64,000 nucleotides of DNA from Bacteroidetes bacterium B1(2017). GTDB taxonomy: Bacteria; Bacteroidota; Bacteroidia; UKL13-3. The translations under genes were made by a program, and so were the position numbers. Positions 33,238 through 43,568 of the stretch are shown in pieces (position 1 is the stretch's first letter; each line of letters starts with the position of its first letter). The stretch lies in assembly GCA_002256395.1 (NCBI GenBank), contig NKJG01000010.1, positions 16,761 through 80,760 on the forward strand, written 5' to 3'. The notes beneath the pieces were generated by a model. The model saw nothing but the letters and a program-made list of their open reading frames with translations, ran no database searches and was not told the origin of the DNA.

Positions 33238-34653
33238 TTACGATTTAATAAACTGTTTCATATCTGAGATTAACTTTTCGGCTAAAGAATTAGCAGTTGT
33301 TTCACTCACACTTTCGGCATAAATTCTAATAATAGGTTCGGTATTAGAACGGCGTAAATGCACCCATTCTTTATCAAACTCTATTTTCAAGCCATCTACT
33401 TCATTAATGGGTTGCTTTTTGTATTTATCTTTCACCTGTTTTAAAAGCGAATCAATATTAATCTCTGGAGTTAATTCAATTTTCTTTTTAGCAATGGTAT
33501 AATCGGGGTAGCTTTCTCTTAGCATAGAGCAAATTTTGCCATACTTAGCCAAGTGCGATAAAAACAACGCAATACCTACCAATGAATCTCTACCATAATG
33601 TAATTCAGGGAAAATTACACCCCCATTACCTTCGCCACCAATAACGGCATTGGTATCTTTCATCATCTTTACTACGTTTACCTCACCTACTGCACTCGCT
33701 TGGTAAACACCACCGTTTTTCTCGGTAATATCTCTAAGCGCACGAGTAGAAGATAAATTAGAAACCGTATTTTTAGCATAGCCTAAGCGCGCTAATTTTT
33801 CTTCGGAAGAATTTTTCAATACATAATCGGCAATAGATACCAAGGTATATTCTTCGCCAAACATACTTCCATCTTCACTCACCAATGCCAAACGATCAAC
33901 ATCTGGATCAACCACAATACCTAAATCGGCACCACTGCGCTTCACCTCGCCCGAAATGGCTGTTAAGTTTTCTGGCAATGGCTCTGGGTTATGAGGGAAT
34001 TTTCCATCGGGTGTGCAATATATTTCTACAATATCATTCACACCTAACGCTTTTAATAACATTGGAACGGCAATACCACCTGTAGAATTAACGGCATCAA
34101 CTACTATTTTAAAGTTCTTTTCTTTAATGGCTTTGGTATCCACTAAATCAATAGCTAAAATAGCATCAATATGTTTTTGGATATAGGTATTGTCTTCTTT
34201 ACGTTTACCTAATTTGTCCACTTCGGCAAATTCAATTTTATCGCTATCGGCTACAGAAAGAACTTCCTTGCCAAATTCATCCGAAATAAACTCACCTTTA
34301 TTATTTAACAATTTAAGAGCATTCCATTGCTTAGGGTTATGGCTAGCCGTTAAGATAATACCACCTTGAGCGCCTTCCATAACTACAGCCATTTCTACGG
34401 TTGGGGTGGTGCTTAAACCTAAGTCTATTACATCAATACCCAATCCCATTAAGGTTCCGCAAACTAAGGAGTTCACCATTTCGCCCGAAATACGAGCATC
34501 TCTACCTACCACTATTTTACATGTTGGCTGGTTTTGCTTCATGAGATAACCAAAAGAAGCAGTAAATTTAACAATATCTGTTGGGGTTAATGCATCACCG
34601 GCCTTTCCGCCAATAGTACCTCTAATACCTGAAATTGATTTTATAAGCGTCAA
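33238..34653 (-). CDS. glmM: Phosphoglucosamine mutase
   Basis: A 471-residue alpha-D-phosphohexomutase. The start is a TTG giving MTLIKSISGIRGTIGG, the expected N-terminus of the Bacteroidota enzyme. The phosphoserine loop is LTASHNPKQWNALKLL (about 99-114), the metal loop DPDVDRLALV (about 245), the sugar-binding loop GEGNGGVI (about 335), and the phosphate-binding RRSNTEPIIRIYAE is near the end. It makes glucosamine 1-phosphate for UDP-GlcNAc, peptidoglycan and lipopolysaccharide. Other phosphohexomutase activities (phosphomannomutase) cannot be excluded from sequence alone. It lies 20 bases upstream of ychF on the same strand. Confidence 0.85.
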   Translation of the reverse strand: MTLIKSISGIRGTIGGKAGDALTPTDIVKFTASFGYLMKQNQPTCKIVVGRDARISGEMVNSLVCGTLMGLGIDVIDLGLSTTPTVEMAVVMEGAQGGIILTASHNPKQWNALKLLNNKGEFISDEFGKEVLSVADSDKIEFAEVDKLGKRKEDNTYIQKHIDAILAIDLVDTKAIKEKNFKIVVDAVNSTGGIAVPMLLKALGVNDIVEIYCTPDGKFPHNPEPLPENLTAISGEVKRSGADLGIVVDPDVDRLALVSEDGSMFGEEYTLVSIADYVLKNSSEEKLARLGYAKNTVSNLSSTRALRDITEKNGGVYQASAVGEVNVVKMMKDTNAVIGGEGNGGVIFPELHYGRDSLVGIALFLSHLAKYGKICSMLRESYPDYTIAKKKIELTPEINIDSLLKQVKDKYKKQPINEVDGLKIEFDKEWVHLRRSNTEPIIRIYAESVSETTANSLAEKLISDMKQFIKS

Positions 34654-34799
34654 AATAGAATGTTTTTAGGGCTGCAAAAATAGGCTTCCCACACTTAATT
34701 TTATGGCTAACTTATTAAATAGGTCTTAAAATTCTCATTACTAAGAAGTTTAAATCAAAAAGCACTAGCTTATCCACAGCTTGCCTACTTTACAAGGCA

Positions 34800-36494
34800 C
34801 TAGAAATCGTAATTTCTGTAATTGATATTCAGCCTAATACCTAAAGAGATATAGGCCGTTGTACTATTAAAAAGGCTCAACTCAGACCGCGTGCTTCTGA
34901 ACCCAAGTTTGGCATCTAAGTACAAATTATGCATGGGCATATAGCTCGCCAATACATCGGCCATAAGCAATTTGGTTTCAATTCCTTGGCCAATATAGTT
35001 TCCGTAATCGCCAGAGCTCTTATACCTGTAGCTTAAACGAATGTCTTTTCCAAAATTGCTGCCATTGGTATCATTGCCATACAAGGCAAAAAGGAGTTTT
35101 CCTGTAATATTTAGTCGGTTATACGGTTGATACCTCACAATACCAATGGCTTCATAAAAATTGGCTCCCAAAGGATGAGCCATAGGTTGCCTAAAATTAT
35201 CAAAGGATTGGGCCGCATTATAACTGGTATACATAAATGGGCGCGAAATATTTACCTCGCCCTGTAAATCAAAATTCTGTATGCCTGCTACATCTATATA
35301 TTTTAAGCCAGTTTGTAGGGCATATTTATTTCCCCACCAACCATTTCTAGCCAGTAATTCTTTTAAAACAAATTCGGAAATTACCATTTGGCCATACCAT
35401 TGAAAGTGTTTCTTGAAATTGTATTTATAGGTAACTCCAATAATTGCCTTATCGGTACTGTTTAATCCGTTTTCAATAGATTTATAAAAAATTATTGGAT
35501 TGAGGTAATTGGGCTCAAAGCCGGTATTGGTATAGCCACTATCGCGTTTAAACAAAATGGTCTCGAACATGCCTATATTAAAGTTCTTCCCAAGGTTTAA
35601 ACTCAGCATATGAGTGGCCATATAATGTCTTGGTTGTATTTGGTAAACGTTATTCTGAGGATTGCGTAATTCGCTCCAAATATTGGTATAGTTCATTTTC
35701 CAAATACGAGTATTAAGTCTAAGTGTTAAATACTCTGGGTGCATATCGCCCAAAACAAATGTTCTATAGCCATCGCCAATAAAATTCTTTACATGGCCAA
35801 ATTGTAAATCCATGTATTTATTCAGCGAACCCGTTACATAGGCACTCGATAGAAAATAGTTTAATTGACCAGGAGATTCTTTAATAAAATTAGTATACGG
35901 CAAGGTGCTATCTCTTTGTAGATTTTCGCCCACCCAACTTTGAGGTCTATAAATTTCGTCGCTTACCTGGGTATAAAAGCCAATATTTTGCCCCACATTC
36001 CCTCTAATTTCAATTCCTCTATTATTTAGTAAGGAAGCCTTGCCTTTGTAAGTATCGCTGCTAACTTGATAATATAAAACAGGGTTTACCACTAAGTTAA
36101 AATCTTTTACCTGGGCACTATAAAAGGCTGCCTTGCGGGTATACAAAGTATTTCTAAAGCTATGTTGCGATTTGGTCTGCTCGCTGCTACTCCACTCAAA
36201 ATTATCGTTAATTAAGTAGCTCATATTAAAATAATCTTGGCCCGATAAGCCAACCTTGTTTACTGGAAAGCTATCCACATAGGTAGCAATTGCCATGCGC
36301 CTATAGCTTTTGGTAGTAGAATGAAAATAATCGTTGGCAAACTCTCCAGATTTAATCTCTAACCTGTCTAATATATGGTTGCTAGCCCCTCCATAAGGTA
36401 TATAAGTATGCTGAGCCAAGGCATTGTTAACCCAAAAGCTTAGCATAAGCACGGCTATTAATTTTGCGAATTGGTTTGGGTTGCTATTGGTCAT
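34800..36494 (-). CDS. Outer-membrane beta-barrel protein, Wzi/RemB-like
   Basis: The track starts at a TTG; the ATG four codons on (36494) gives 564 residues with a signal peptide (FAKLIAVLMLSFWVNNALAQ). The rest alternates polar and hydrophobic residues with many aromatic strand ends (YSAQVKDFNLVVNPVLYYQV, GHVKNFIGDGYRTFVLGD), and the chain ends in Phe, as outer-membrane barrels do. The GDGYRTFVLGD segment recalls capsule-assembly Wzi-like and gliding-associated RemB proteins of Bacteroidota. The resemblance is by eye; a general outer-membrane barrel is certain enough, the exact role is not. Confidence 0.6.
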   Translation of the reverse strand: MTNSNPNQFAKLIAVLMLSFWVNNALAQHTYIPYGGASNHILDRLEIKSGEFANDYFHSTTKSYRRMAIATYVDSFPVNKVGLSGQDYFNMSYLINDNFEWSSSEQTKSQHSFRNTLYTRKAAFYSAQVKDFNLVVNPVLYYQVSSDTYKGKASLLNNRGIEIRGNVGQNIGFYTQVSDEIYRPQSWVGENLQRDSTLPYTNFIKESPGQLNYFLSSAYVTGSLNKYMDLQFGHVKNFIGDGYRTFVLGDMHPEYLTLRLNTRIWKMNYTNIWSELRNPQNNVYQIQPRHYMATHMLSLNLGKNFNIGMFETILFKRDSGYTNTGFEPNYLNPIIFYKSIENGLNSTDKAIIGVTYKYNFKKHFQWYGQMVISEFVLKELLARNGWWGNKYALQTGLKYIDVAGIQNFDLQGEVNISRPFMYTSYNAAQSFDNFRQPMAHPLGANFYEAIGIVRYQPYNRLNITGKLLFALYGNDTNGSNFGKDIRLSYRYKSSGDYGNYIGQGIETKLLMADVLASYMPMHNLYLDAKLGFRSTRSELSLFNSTTAYISLGIRLNINYRNYDF

Positions 36495-36539
36495 TTGATT
36501 GGTCAAACAAAAATGTGCTAATAAAATGTATTTGCCAAG

Positions 36540-37478
36540 CTATTCTAGTTCTGAACCAAAATCGTGGAAATCTGCTAGTGGTGGCTCACCCAAGGCGTAG
36601 AGAATTTTCAATATTTCTTTTTGCTTGGCCGTTTTATTTAACTTTTCGTACGACGAAGCTAAATTGCGGAGGATGCGTTTAACAATATCTAGGTTTGAAC
36701 AAGGCACGAGAAAATCTTGTTTAGCCTCAATATGTATTTGCTGTAGAAACTGCTCTAAGTTTGATTTGGTAAAGATAGCACCGCCATTAAAGGCATTTAT
36801 ATAAAACAGAATTTTGCCGCTTTGGTTCAGCCATTCTTCTATTTCATTAAACTTCATCTCTACATTGCTCTTGCCAAATTCTTCCATGTAGGCCAACACA
36901 AAATGTTGCGGAAGATTAACTCCAAACACAGGAATATTTAATTTTTGAGCCACCAAAATATACACTGTTGCTAGCAAAATTGGGTTTCCCTTTTTGCTCT
37001 CCAACACTTGATTAATAAAGGAGTTCGACGGATCGTGGTAATTATCTACATTGCCTTTAAAGCCATGTACTTGGTATAGGATATAATTTATGATGCGTAC
37101 TTTTTCGTAGGGACTTAATTCATAATTCATTTCCAACCATACATCTAGCCTAAGCTTTTCTATGGTATTAATTAAATTCTGTTTGTTATATTCTGGAAAC
37201 CTATATTTAGTAATTAGGTAAACACCCTCTAACAAATCTTGCTCCTTAGAATTGTACCAAACTAAAAACTCTTCGAATAGCGCATTGTATTGAAGCTTAT
37301 GAATAATATTCTCTAAACGCTGTTGGTGCACCATATCTTTAAGCTCGCCCCACTCCTCTTCTAAGAAAGGAATTACCTGGGTGCCTAAAGAAAGTAAACG
37401 CTCCTCAATATGACTAAATACCTCTGGATCGTCATCGTCTAACAAAACAACTAGTGATCTTAATTCAGACTCGTTCAT
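36540..37478 (-). CDS. Transglutaminase-like family protein (SirB1-type)
   Basis: The ATG at 37478, one codon after the track TTG, gives 312 residues. The N-terminal ~100 residues are helical, a HEAT-like/SirB1 N-terminal layout (LVVLLDDDDPEVFSHIEERL). The central part NSFINQVLESKKGNPILLATVYILVAQKLNIPVFGVNLPQHFVLAY fits the Transglut_core2 family. The usual Cys of active transglutaminases is not evident at the expected place, while the His in PQHFVLAY is, so catalysis is doubtful. The C-terminal part resembles a TPR pair (LRNLASSYEKLNKTAKQKEI). It is 45 bases downstream of topA on the same strand. Confidence 0.75.
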   Translation of the reverse strand: MNESELRSLVVLLDDDDPEVFSHIEERLLSLGTQVIPFLEEEWGELKDMVHQQRLENIIHKLQYNALFEEFLVWYNSKEQDLLEGVYLITKYRFPEYNKQNLINTIEKLRLDVWLEMNYELSPYEKVRIINYILYQVHGFKGNVDNYHDPSNSFINQVLESKKGNPILLATVYILVAQKLNIPVFGVNLPQHFVLAYMEEFGKSNVEMKFNEIEEWLNQSGKILFYINAFNGGAIFTKSNLEQFLQQIHIEAKQDFLVPCSNLDIVKRILRNLASSYEKLNKTAKQKEILKILYALGEPPLADFHDFGSELE

Positions 37479-37525
37479 CAAGATTATGCTACTAAGTGGT
37501 TTTTACAATTTGGTTCGAACCAAAA

Positions 37526-39910
37526 CTATTTCTTAACTTTTTTGGCTGCTGTTTTTTTGGCTGCTGTTTTCTTTGCAGGAGTTTTTGCTGCAACTACCTT
37601 TTTTGCTGCCGTTTTCTTGCTAGCAGGTTTTGCTTCTGCTTCAATTATTTTAGCAACAACCTCGTAAGTTAGTTCTTCTACTTTAGTTGTTTTTGGCAAG
37701 CGATAATTATCTCTTCCCTTAGCAATATAAGGACCCCAACGGCCATTTAATATTTTTACCTCGGCATCCTCTTCAAAGGTTTTCAATAATTTATTGGCAT
37801 CCGAAATACGTTTGCCTTCAATTAATTCAACCGCTCTATCAAACTCTATGGCAAAAACATCATCTGTTTTTGGTATGCTAATAAACTTGCTATCGTGCAT
37901 TAAATAAGGGCCGAACCTACCAATGGCAGCTTTAATATCTTTCCCTTCAAAATTTCCCACCACGCGAGGTAATTTAAATAAATCTAAAGCCTCTTCTAGT
38001 GTTATGGTTTCGGTTAATTGGCCTGCACGTAAACTGGCATATTTTGGTTTTAAAGCCTCATCATCGCTATTATCTCCAATTTGTGCAAACGGACCATATC
38101 TGCCCACTTTTACATAGACTGTTTTGCCCGTTTCTGGATCAATACCAATGGTACGCTCTGCATTTTGGCGCTCTGCGTTTTCGCTAGTATTTGTTACAGT
38201 GGCATGGAAAGGACCGTAGAATTTTTCAATCATTTTATTCCAAACCAATTGGCCTCTGGCAATTTTATCAAACTCTTCCTCTACGCTAGCGGTAAAGTTA
38301 AAGTCCATAATTTGCTCAAAGTGTTTGCTCAAGAAATCGGTTACAATCATTCCAATATCGCTTGGGAATAACTTCGATTTTTCGCTAGCAAATTTCTCTG
38401 TTCTATCTTCTCTAGAAATAACTTGTTTCTCTAAAGTTAACTGAACAAAATTACGCTCTTTACCCTCTCTATCTTCCTTAACCACATAGCCTCTCTTTTG
38501 AATCGTACTAATAGTTGGTGCATAGGTAGAAGGACGACCAATACCAAGCTCTTCTAAGCGTTTAACCAAACTTGCCTCAGTATATCTAGGAGCAGGACGA
38601 GTAAAGCGCTCAGTAGCCTGAATTTGGTTCAGTACCAATTGCTCGCCAACAGCTAAAGGAGGTAACATTTTGCTACCTTCATCCTCTTGATCGTCATCTG
38701 TACTTTCTAAGTATACCTTTAAAAAACCATCAAATTTTAAAACCTCACCGGTTGCCACTAATTGTTCTGTAACGCCATCAATAGCAATGGTAGCAATGGT
38801 TTTTTCTATTTGCGCCTTAGCCATTTGAGAGGCAATAGCACGCTTATAAATTAGGTCGTATAATCTTTTTTCTTGAGGAGTACCTTCTATTTCTACATTC
38901 TCAAAATAGGTAGGACGTATAGCCTCATGCGCCTCTTGAGCACTATCATTCTTGGTAGTATAGCGCATTGGGCGACTATATTTCTCGCCAAAGTTTGAGC
39001 TAATATAGTTTTGAGCACTAGCGATAGCCAATTCAGAAAGGTTCACGCTATCGGTACGCATGTAGGTAATTAACCCGTTTTCGTAAAGCTTTTGGGCAAT
39101 ACTCATGGTTATACTTACACCATACCCCATTTTTCTACTTGCCTCTTGTTGCAAGGTAGAGGTAGTAAACGGCGGAGCTGGAGATTTTTCGCTAGGCTTA
39201 ACTTCTAGGTTTTTAATAGTAAAATTGGCACCTACACATTTTTCAAGAAATGCCTTTGCTTCTGCTTCGGTTTCAAAACGTTTGCCTAATTCGGCCTCCA
39301 TTTGTTTGCCACCTACATTAAAGCGGGCAATTACTCTAAAAGCCGAAGAATAGTTAAAGTTATTTATTTCGCGTTCCCTATCTACAATTAATCTAACAGC
39401 TACAGATTGCACCCTGCCTGCACTTAAATTACCCTTTACTTTTTTCCATAAAACAGGAGATAATTCAAAACCCACCAATCTATCTAACACACGTCGAGCC
39501 TGTTGCGCATCAACCAAGTTTTTATCTATACCTCTAGGGTTATCAATAGCTTTTAAAATAGCAGGCTTGGTAATTTCGTGGAATACAATTCGTCTGGTTT
39601 TCTTTTCGTCTAAATTTAGTACTTCGCTTAGGTGCCAGCTAATGGCTTCCCCCTCGCGGTCCTCATCGGAAGCTAACCAAACCAAATCGGCATCTTTAGA
39701 AAGCTTCTTTAATTCGGCTACGATGGCCTTTTTATCATCGCTTACCTCGTAATTAGGTTTAAAATTCCCTTTCACATCAATGGCATCATCGCCTTTGGCA
39801 AGATCACGTATATGTCCAAAGCAACTCTTAACTGTGAAATCTTTTCCCAAAAACTTCTCAATGGTTTTTGCCTTGGCAGGCGACTCAACTATAACTAAAT
39901 TCTTACTCAT
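37526..39910 (-). CDS. topA: DNA topoisomerase I (type IA)
   Basis: A 794-residue type IA topoisomerase that relaxes negative supercoils. The Toprim domain starts at residue 3 (NLVIVESPAKAKTIEKFLG) and includes the acidic motif ASDEDREGEAISWH. The active-site tyrosine is in GLITYMRTDSVNLS, and LEELGIGRPSTYAPTISTIQKRGYV is conserved in the family. In place of zinc fingers the C-terminus has several TOPRIM_C/DUF-type repeats (GRFGPYLMHDSKFISIPK, GRWGPYIAKGRDNYRLPK). It ends in a histone-like basic tail of AAKK repeats that probably binds DNA. Length and layout are normal for Bacteroidota. Confidence 0.96.
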   Translation of the reverse strand: MSKNLVIVESPAKAKTIEKFLGKDFTVKSCFGHIRDLAKGDDAIDVKGNFKPNYEVSDDKKAIVAELKKLSKDADLVWLASDEDREGEAISWHLSEVLNLDEKKTRRIVFHEITKPAILKAIDNPRGIDKNLVDAQQARRVLDRLVGFELSPVLWKKVKGNLSAGRVQSVAVRLIVDREREINNFNYSSAFRVIARFNVGGKQMEAELGKRFETEAEAKAFLEKCVGANFTIKNLEVKPSEKSPAPPFTTSTLQQEASRKMGYGVSITMSIAQKLYENGLITYMRTDSVNLSELAIASAQNYISSNFGEKYSRPMRYTTKNDSAQEAHEAIRPTYFENVEIEGTPQEKRLYDLIYKRAIASQMAKAQIEKTIATIAIDGVTEQLVATGEVLKFDGFLKVYLESTDDDQEDEGSKMLPPLAVGEQLVLNQIQATERFTRPAPRYTEASLVKRLEELGIGRPSTYAPTISTIQKRGYVVKEDREGKERNFVQLTLEKQVISREDRTEKFASEKSKLFPSDIGMIVTDFLSKHFEQIMDFNFTASVEEEFDKIARGQLVWNKMIEKFYGPFHATVTNTSENAERQNAERTIGIDPETGKTVYVKVGRYGPFAQIGDNSDDEALKPKYASLRAGQLTETITLEEALDLFKLPRVVGNFEGKDIKAAIGRFGPYLMHDSKFISIPKTDDVFAIEFDRAVELIEGKRISDANKLLKTFEEDAEVKILNGRWGPYIAKGRDNYRLPKTTKVEELTYEVVAKIIEAEAKPASKKTAAKKVVAAKTPAKKTAAKKTAAKKVKK

Positions 39911-40002
39911 CTTTTCTTTTTCTCAAATTTTTAAGCGTTTCAATACACTATTAAAACATAAAAATTGCGGGCACAATATCCGAAATACAAATGTTAAAAA
40001 AA

Positions 40003-40031
40003 ACAAAAAGCCGCTGAGAGGCGGCTTTTTG
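40003..40031. terminator. Terminator downstream of the M43 protease gene
   Basis: CAAAAAGCCGC pairs with GCGGCTTTTTG around tgagag, with flanking A and T tracts. It sits between the minus-strand protease gene and topA. Confidence 0.85.
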
Positions 40032-40047
40032 TGGTGTTTTAGGCTCT

Positions 40048-41883
40048 TTATTCTACCAACAACTTGTGAACAAATAGGCCTTCAGGTGTTTTCACTTCAA
40101 TAAGGTAAAGTCCTGAATTCATATCTTTTACATTGAAACTAAGTTCGTGTTTACCTACCGCGAAATTATTTTTTACTAATTCTTTCATAATTTTACCTTG
40201 TAGGTCTAAAATACTGATTTCTATCTCTCTATTTTCCTTGTTTTCAAACGAAATGGTTGAATTATCGTTGCTTGGGTTAGGAAAAACATTGAAATTAATG
40301 GCCTGTTTTAACTGCTCAGAAATTCCAACTGGTTCAGAAATAGCAAACTCATCTATAAAAATATTATTGCCACGTAGAGATAGTAATTCAAAACGCACTT
40401 TACAATTTGTATAGGTTTTGTATCCGCTTAAATCTATCGTAAATCTTTTCCATTGTGTGGCCGTTGGAGTAAAAGGCGAAGTACCAATTGAACCTGCTGT
40501 TTCCATTTCGGTAGACGTTAAGGTTCTTATTAAAACCTCAGAACGTCCGTGGCTATTGGATATATAAATTCTAAGTTTATCGCTACTAGCGGTTGTACGT
40601 TTTCCATAGGCTACATAAAAGCTCATGGTTGGAGTACTAAGTGTAGTAATATCAATACTTGGAGAGGTAAAGGCATTTCTAACATTGGTTCTCCAGGTTT
40701 TACTATTTTGAGCCGAGATACAACCAGAACCTGATGCTCCAACTGCATTGTTAGCTTGCCAACCACTATCGCCAGGACATGTATAGTTTTCTAAGCCCCA
40801 ACCTGTACCTGCTAAGCTAGCTACATTAAATCCAAATTGGTAAGGAGCTTTAACGCTTGAAGGAGTTAATGTTTTATAAGTACCATCGGCATTTAAACCG
40901 GCAGCGCTAATATTGGTTGCCGAGAAAATGTTTGCACGGTAATTGGTAAGTATTTGATCAGCTCTCGTTTTTTGACCATTGGTATACATGTTCATACAGG
41001 TACCATCGCTGTAATCCATATAGTTCTTAATTTGATCGGGCATATCTGGAACATCATTGGTACATGAGTTTTTATTGCTTACACAACCATAATTTGCCGC
41101 AGCAACTGGAGGCGTATCACAAACCTGATCGCCTTGGCTAGCACAATTAGAACTAGTTCCACCCACACAACCGCCTTGGAAAGTATGATATAAGCCAATC
41201 CAATGTCCACCTTCGTGGGTTAAGGTTCTACCTGCTTGGGCAATTTCGGCAGCTTCAATGGCACCACATTGCGAGTAAAGGGCCATAATTCCATCGGTAC
41301 TGGTTTGAGAATTTAATTGGAACGGAAACTGAGCATAGCCCAAAATTGTTCCAGGATCACCCGTAGTATTTTGGATACTATTTACCACCCAAACATTAAA
41401 ATATTTGCGGGCATCCCAATAGCTTAAAGCCTTTTGAGCATCGCGAGCATTATCGGTTCCTAAATTGTAAATTCTATTTACACCATTTGTTGGAAAACCA
41501 TTTGGATCAAACTGAGCCAACCTAAATTCTATTTGCATATCCGTTGCCAATGGATCAGTGCTTGAACCACCATTGGTTCCTGCAATTTTTCTAAAATCTT
41601 CGTTCAAAACACGAATGGCATCGTTGATCTGTGTTTGCGAAATATTTTCGAACCCATATTTATGAATTACATGAAATACAACAGGGATATATTTTGTGGT
41701 AATGGCCTTTTGTAAAATTGGCAAACGTGCCATGTTATTGGCCAAATCTTCCTGCAATTTAAGCTCAGGATGGTTCTTTAAGCTTTCAACATAAACTTCG
41801 TCTGTGGCACACGGCACAATCGATTGTGATTTTGAAACAACAGAAAAAAGAGCCAAGCCCGCAACTAACAATAATTTCTTCAT
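40048..41883 (-). CDS. Secreted M43 (pappalysin-type) zinc metalloprotease, T9SS type A
   Basis: A 611-residue exported protease. Signal peptide MKKLLLVAGLALFSVVSKSQS. The metzincin zinc site is HEGGHWIGLYH (around residues 219-229), with a Met-turn candidate in NYMDYSDGTCMN, as in the M43 pappalysin/cytophagalysin family. A domain of ~150 residues follows (SWRTNVRNAF-like, TPTMSFYVAYGKRTTASSDKLRIYI), resembling a jelly-roll or MAM-like domain. The tail FNVFPNPSNDNSTISF... GLYLIEVKTPEGLFVHKLLVE is a T9SS type A sorting domain. It is probably a secreted endoprotease; substrate unknown. Confidence 0.9.
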   Translation of the reverse strand: MKKLLLVAGLALFSVVSKSQSIVPCATDEVYVESLKNHPELKLQEDLANNMARLPILQKAITTKYIPVVFHVIHKYGFENISQTQINDAIRVLNEDFRKIAGTNGGSSTDPLATDMQIEFRLAQFDPNGFPTNGVNRIYNLGTDNARDAQKALSYWDARKYFNVWVVNSIQNTTGDPGTILGYAQFPFQLNSQTSTDGIMALYSQCGAIEAAEIAQAGRTLTHEGGHWIGLYHTFQGGCVGGTSSNCASQGDQVCDTPPVAAANYGCVSNKNSCTNDVPDMPDQIKNYMDYSDGTCMNMYTNGQKTRADQILTNYRANIFSATNISAAGLNADGTYKTLTPSSVKAPYQFGFNVASLAGTGWGLENYTCPGDSGWQANNAVGASGSGCISAQNSKTWRTNVRNAFTSPSIDITTLSTPTMSFYVAYGKRTTASSDKLRIYISNSHGRSEVLIRTLTSTEMETAGSIGTSPFTPTATQWKRFTIDLSGYKTYTNCKVRFELLSLRGNNIFIDEFAISEPVGISEQLKQAINFNVFPNPSNDNSTISFENKENREIEISILDLQGKIMKELVKNNFAVGKHELSFNVKDMNSGLYLIEVKTPEGLFVHKLLVE

Positions 41884-41927
41884 TCGGTAATGTGTAAAGG
41901 ATTTGTATTGCCCTTATAACAGCAATA

Positions 41928-43019
41928 TTAGGCAAAAGGTTGCATATTAAGCATAGCATTGCGCAAGTAATGATCTACCAGCACCATAGCCGCCATTGCC
42001 TCCACTATTGGCACAGCGCGTGGCAACACACAGGCATCGTGTCTTCCTGCAATGGTAAATTTTACCGCTTCGTGACTGGTACTTACACTTTCTTGAGGCT
42101 GCAAAATAGAAGCTACAGGCTTAAAGGCCACTTTAAAATAAATGTCCTCGCCATTTGAAATACCTCCTTGTATGCCTCCACTATGATTTGTTTTGGTATG
42201 AATAGTTCCTTCATTATCTTCAAACACATCGTTGTGTTGGCTACCTTTTAATTTGGTTCCTGCAAAGCCCGAACCTAAATCGAAACCCTTCACCGCATTT
42301 ATGCTAAACATGGCCTTTGCTAAATCGGCATTTAATTTATCAAACACGGGGCTGCCCCAGCCTATGGGAACATGTTTTATGACGCAGGAAATAGTACCAC
42401 CAAGAGTATCGCCAGTAGCTTGGGCAACTTCTATGGCCTCCATCATGGTCTTTGCCGTGTTTGGTTCAGGGCAACGTATGGCATTGCTTTCGGTTTGATC
42501 CAAATCGAGTTGCGTGTAGGCTTGGTTTAATTCAATGGTATGCACTTGCGAAACATAAGCTTGAATGCTAATACCTAATTTTTGCAAAATCATTTTGGCA
42601 AAAGCTCCCGCTAATACGCGCGCCACAGTTTCTCTAGCCGATTGCCTTCCTCCTCCTCTATGATCACGAATACCATATTTTTCTTGGTAGGTAAAATCGG
42701 CATGCGAAGGACGATAAATATCTTTTAACGAATCGTAATCACTCGATTTTGCATCCTTATTTCGAACCATAATACAAATGGGAGTTCCAAGAGTTTTACC
42801 TTCAAACACACCACTTAAAATTTCAAATTCTTCGGCTTCGTTTCTACTAGTGGTAAGTTTACTTTGCCCCGGTTTACGGCGCTGCAAATCTTTGTTTATT
42901 AACTCAAAATCAACGGGCATGTTTGGCAAACAGCCATCAATAACAACACCAATAGCTGGTCCATGACTTTCGCCAAAGCTGGTGCAAGAGAATGCTTTTC
43001 CAAAGGTATTGCCGTTCAT
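41928..43019 (-). CDS. aroC: Chorismate synthase
   Basis: A 363-residue FMN-dependent chorismate synthase, the last shikimate-pathway enzyme, converting EPSP to chorismate. Motifs: FGESHGPAIGVVIDG (15-29), RPSHADFTYQEKYG followed by DHRGGGRQSARETVARV (about 102-135), and SGGIQGGISNGEDI (about 275-288). It begins nine bases after the MksE-like gene and is likely the last cistron of that operon. aroB and aroA are encoded 13 kb away on the other strand. Confidence 0.96.
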   Translation of the reverse strand: MNGNTFGKAFSCTSFGESHGPAIGVVIDGCLPNMPVDFELINKDLQRRKPGQSKLTTSRNEAEEFEILSGVFEGKTLGTPICIMVRNKDAKSSDYDSLKDIYRPSHADFTYQEKYGIRDHRGGGRQSARETVARVLAGAFAKMILQKLGISIQAYVSQVHTIELNQAYTQLDLDQTESNAIRCPEPNTAKTMMEAIEVAQATGDTLGGTISCVIKHVPIGWGSPVFDKLNADLAKAMFSINAVKGFDLGSGFAGTKLKGSQHNDVFEDNEGTIHTKTNHSGGIQGGISNGEDIYFKVAFKPVASILQPQESVSTSHEAVKFTIAGRHDACVLPRAVPIVEAMAAMVLVDHYLRNAMLNMQPFA

Positions 43020-43028
43020 GTTGAGGAT

Positions 43029-43568
43029 TTAATTATCGGTTTCGCTAACAGGTGCGCTTAATTTTCCTTTGGCAAAATCGGCCGCAAAATCTACAAATAC
43101 TTTATAGGCCTGTGTAAAGGTAAATTTATTATCGCCTGTGCGCTCAACTATATTACGACGGCCAAGCGTACGCATAAAATCTCTGCGCGATTCGTTGCTT
43201 CTTAATTGATTGTTTGAGGCAATTAATTCGGCATAGGCACTATTCTCAAAATAGGCATCAATTTTCTCATGCTCAAACTCGGCATATTGAATTTCTTCTA
43301 AGAAATTCTTTCCATCTTTATCTAATTCATAGCAAAGTATGGCAAAGAAAATACAGATGTCGCGACTTAATTGCTCGGCGGTTTCATAACTTAATAAAAA
43401 GGCATAATCGCTTTTTACTTCTAGTGCGTATCCAAAACTTTCTTTAAAGAACTTTTCAAAGAAAGCGGCATTGTCTTTTAGCGAAACAAAACGTTGGTCG
43501 CTAGCCAAAATAAACTTCCCATTCATGAGATCGTTTACAAGGTCTTTATGATATCTAGGAAATTCCAT
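43029..43568 (-). CDS. MksE-like condensin KITE subunit
   Basis: The ATG at 43568 (MEFPRYHKDLV) is chosen over the TTG three codons upstream; 179 residues. It is a small acidic protein with a helical core and likely winged helices (LMNGKFILASDQRFVSLK, RRDFMRTLGRRNIVERTGDN, FTFTQAYKVFVDFA). Size and position beside SMC-like and kleisin-like genes fit the MksE/KITE subunit of MukBEF/MksBEF-type condensins. It overlaps the end of the kleisin-like gene by 14 bases. The call depends mostly on gene context and size. Confidence 0.65.
   Translation of the reverse strand: MEFPRYHKDLVNDLMNGKFILASDQRFVSLKDNAAFFEKFFKESFGYALEVKSDYAFLLSYETAEQLSRDICIFFAILCYELDKDGKNFLEEIQYAEFEHEKIDAYFENSAYAELIASNNQLRSNESRRDFMRTLGRRNIVERTGDNKFTFTQAYKVFVDFAADFAKGKLSAPVSETDN

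Noticed and set aside
34770-34778. TTATCCACA, a perfect DnaA box
   Set aside because: Only a single copy in a 146-base gap between glmM and a barrel gene; no cluster and no AT-rich unwinding region typical of an origin.
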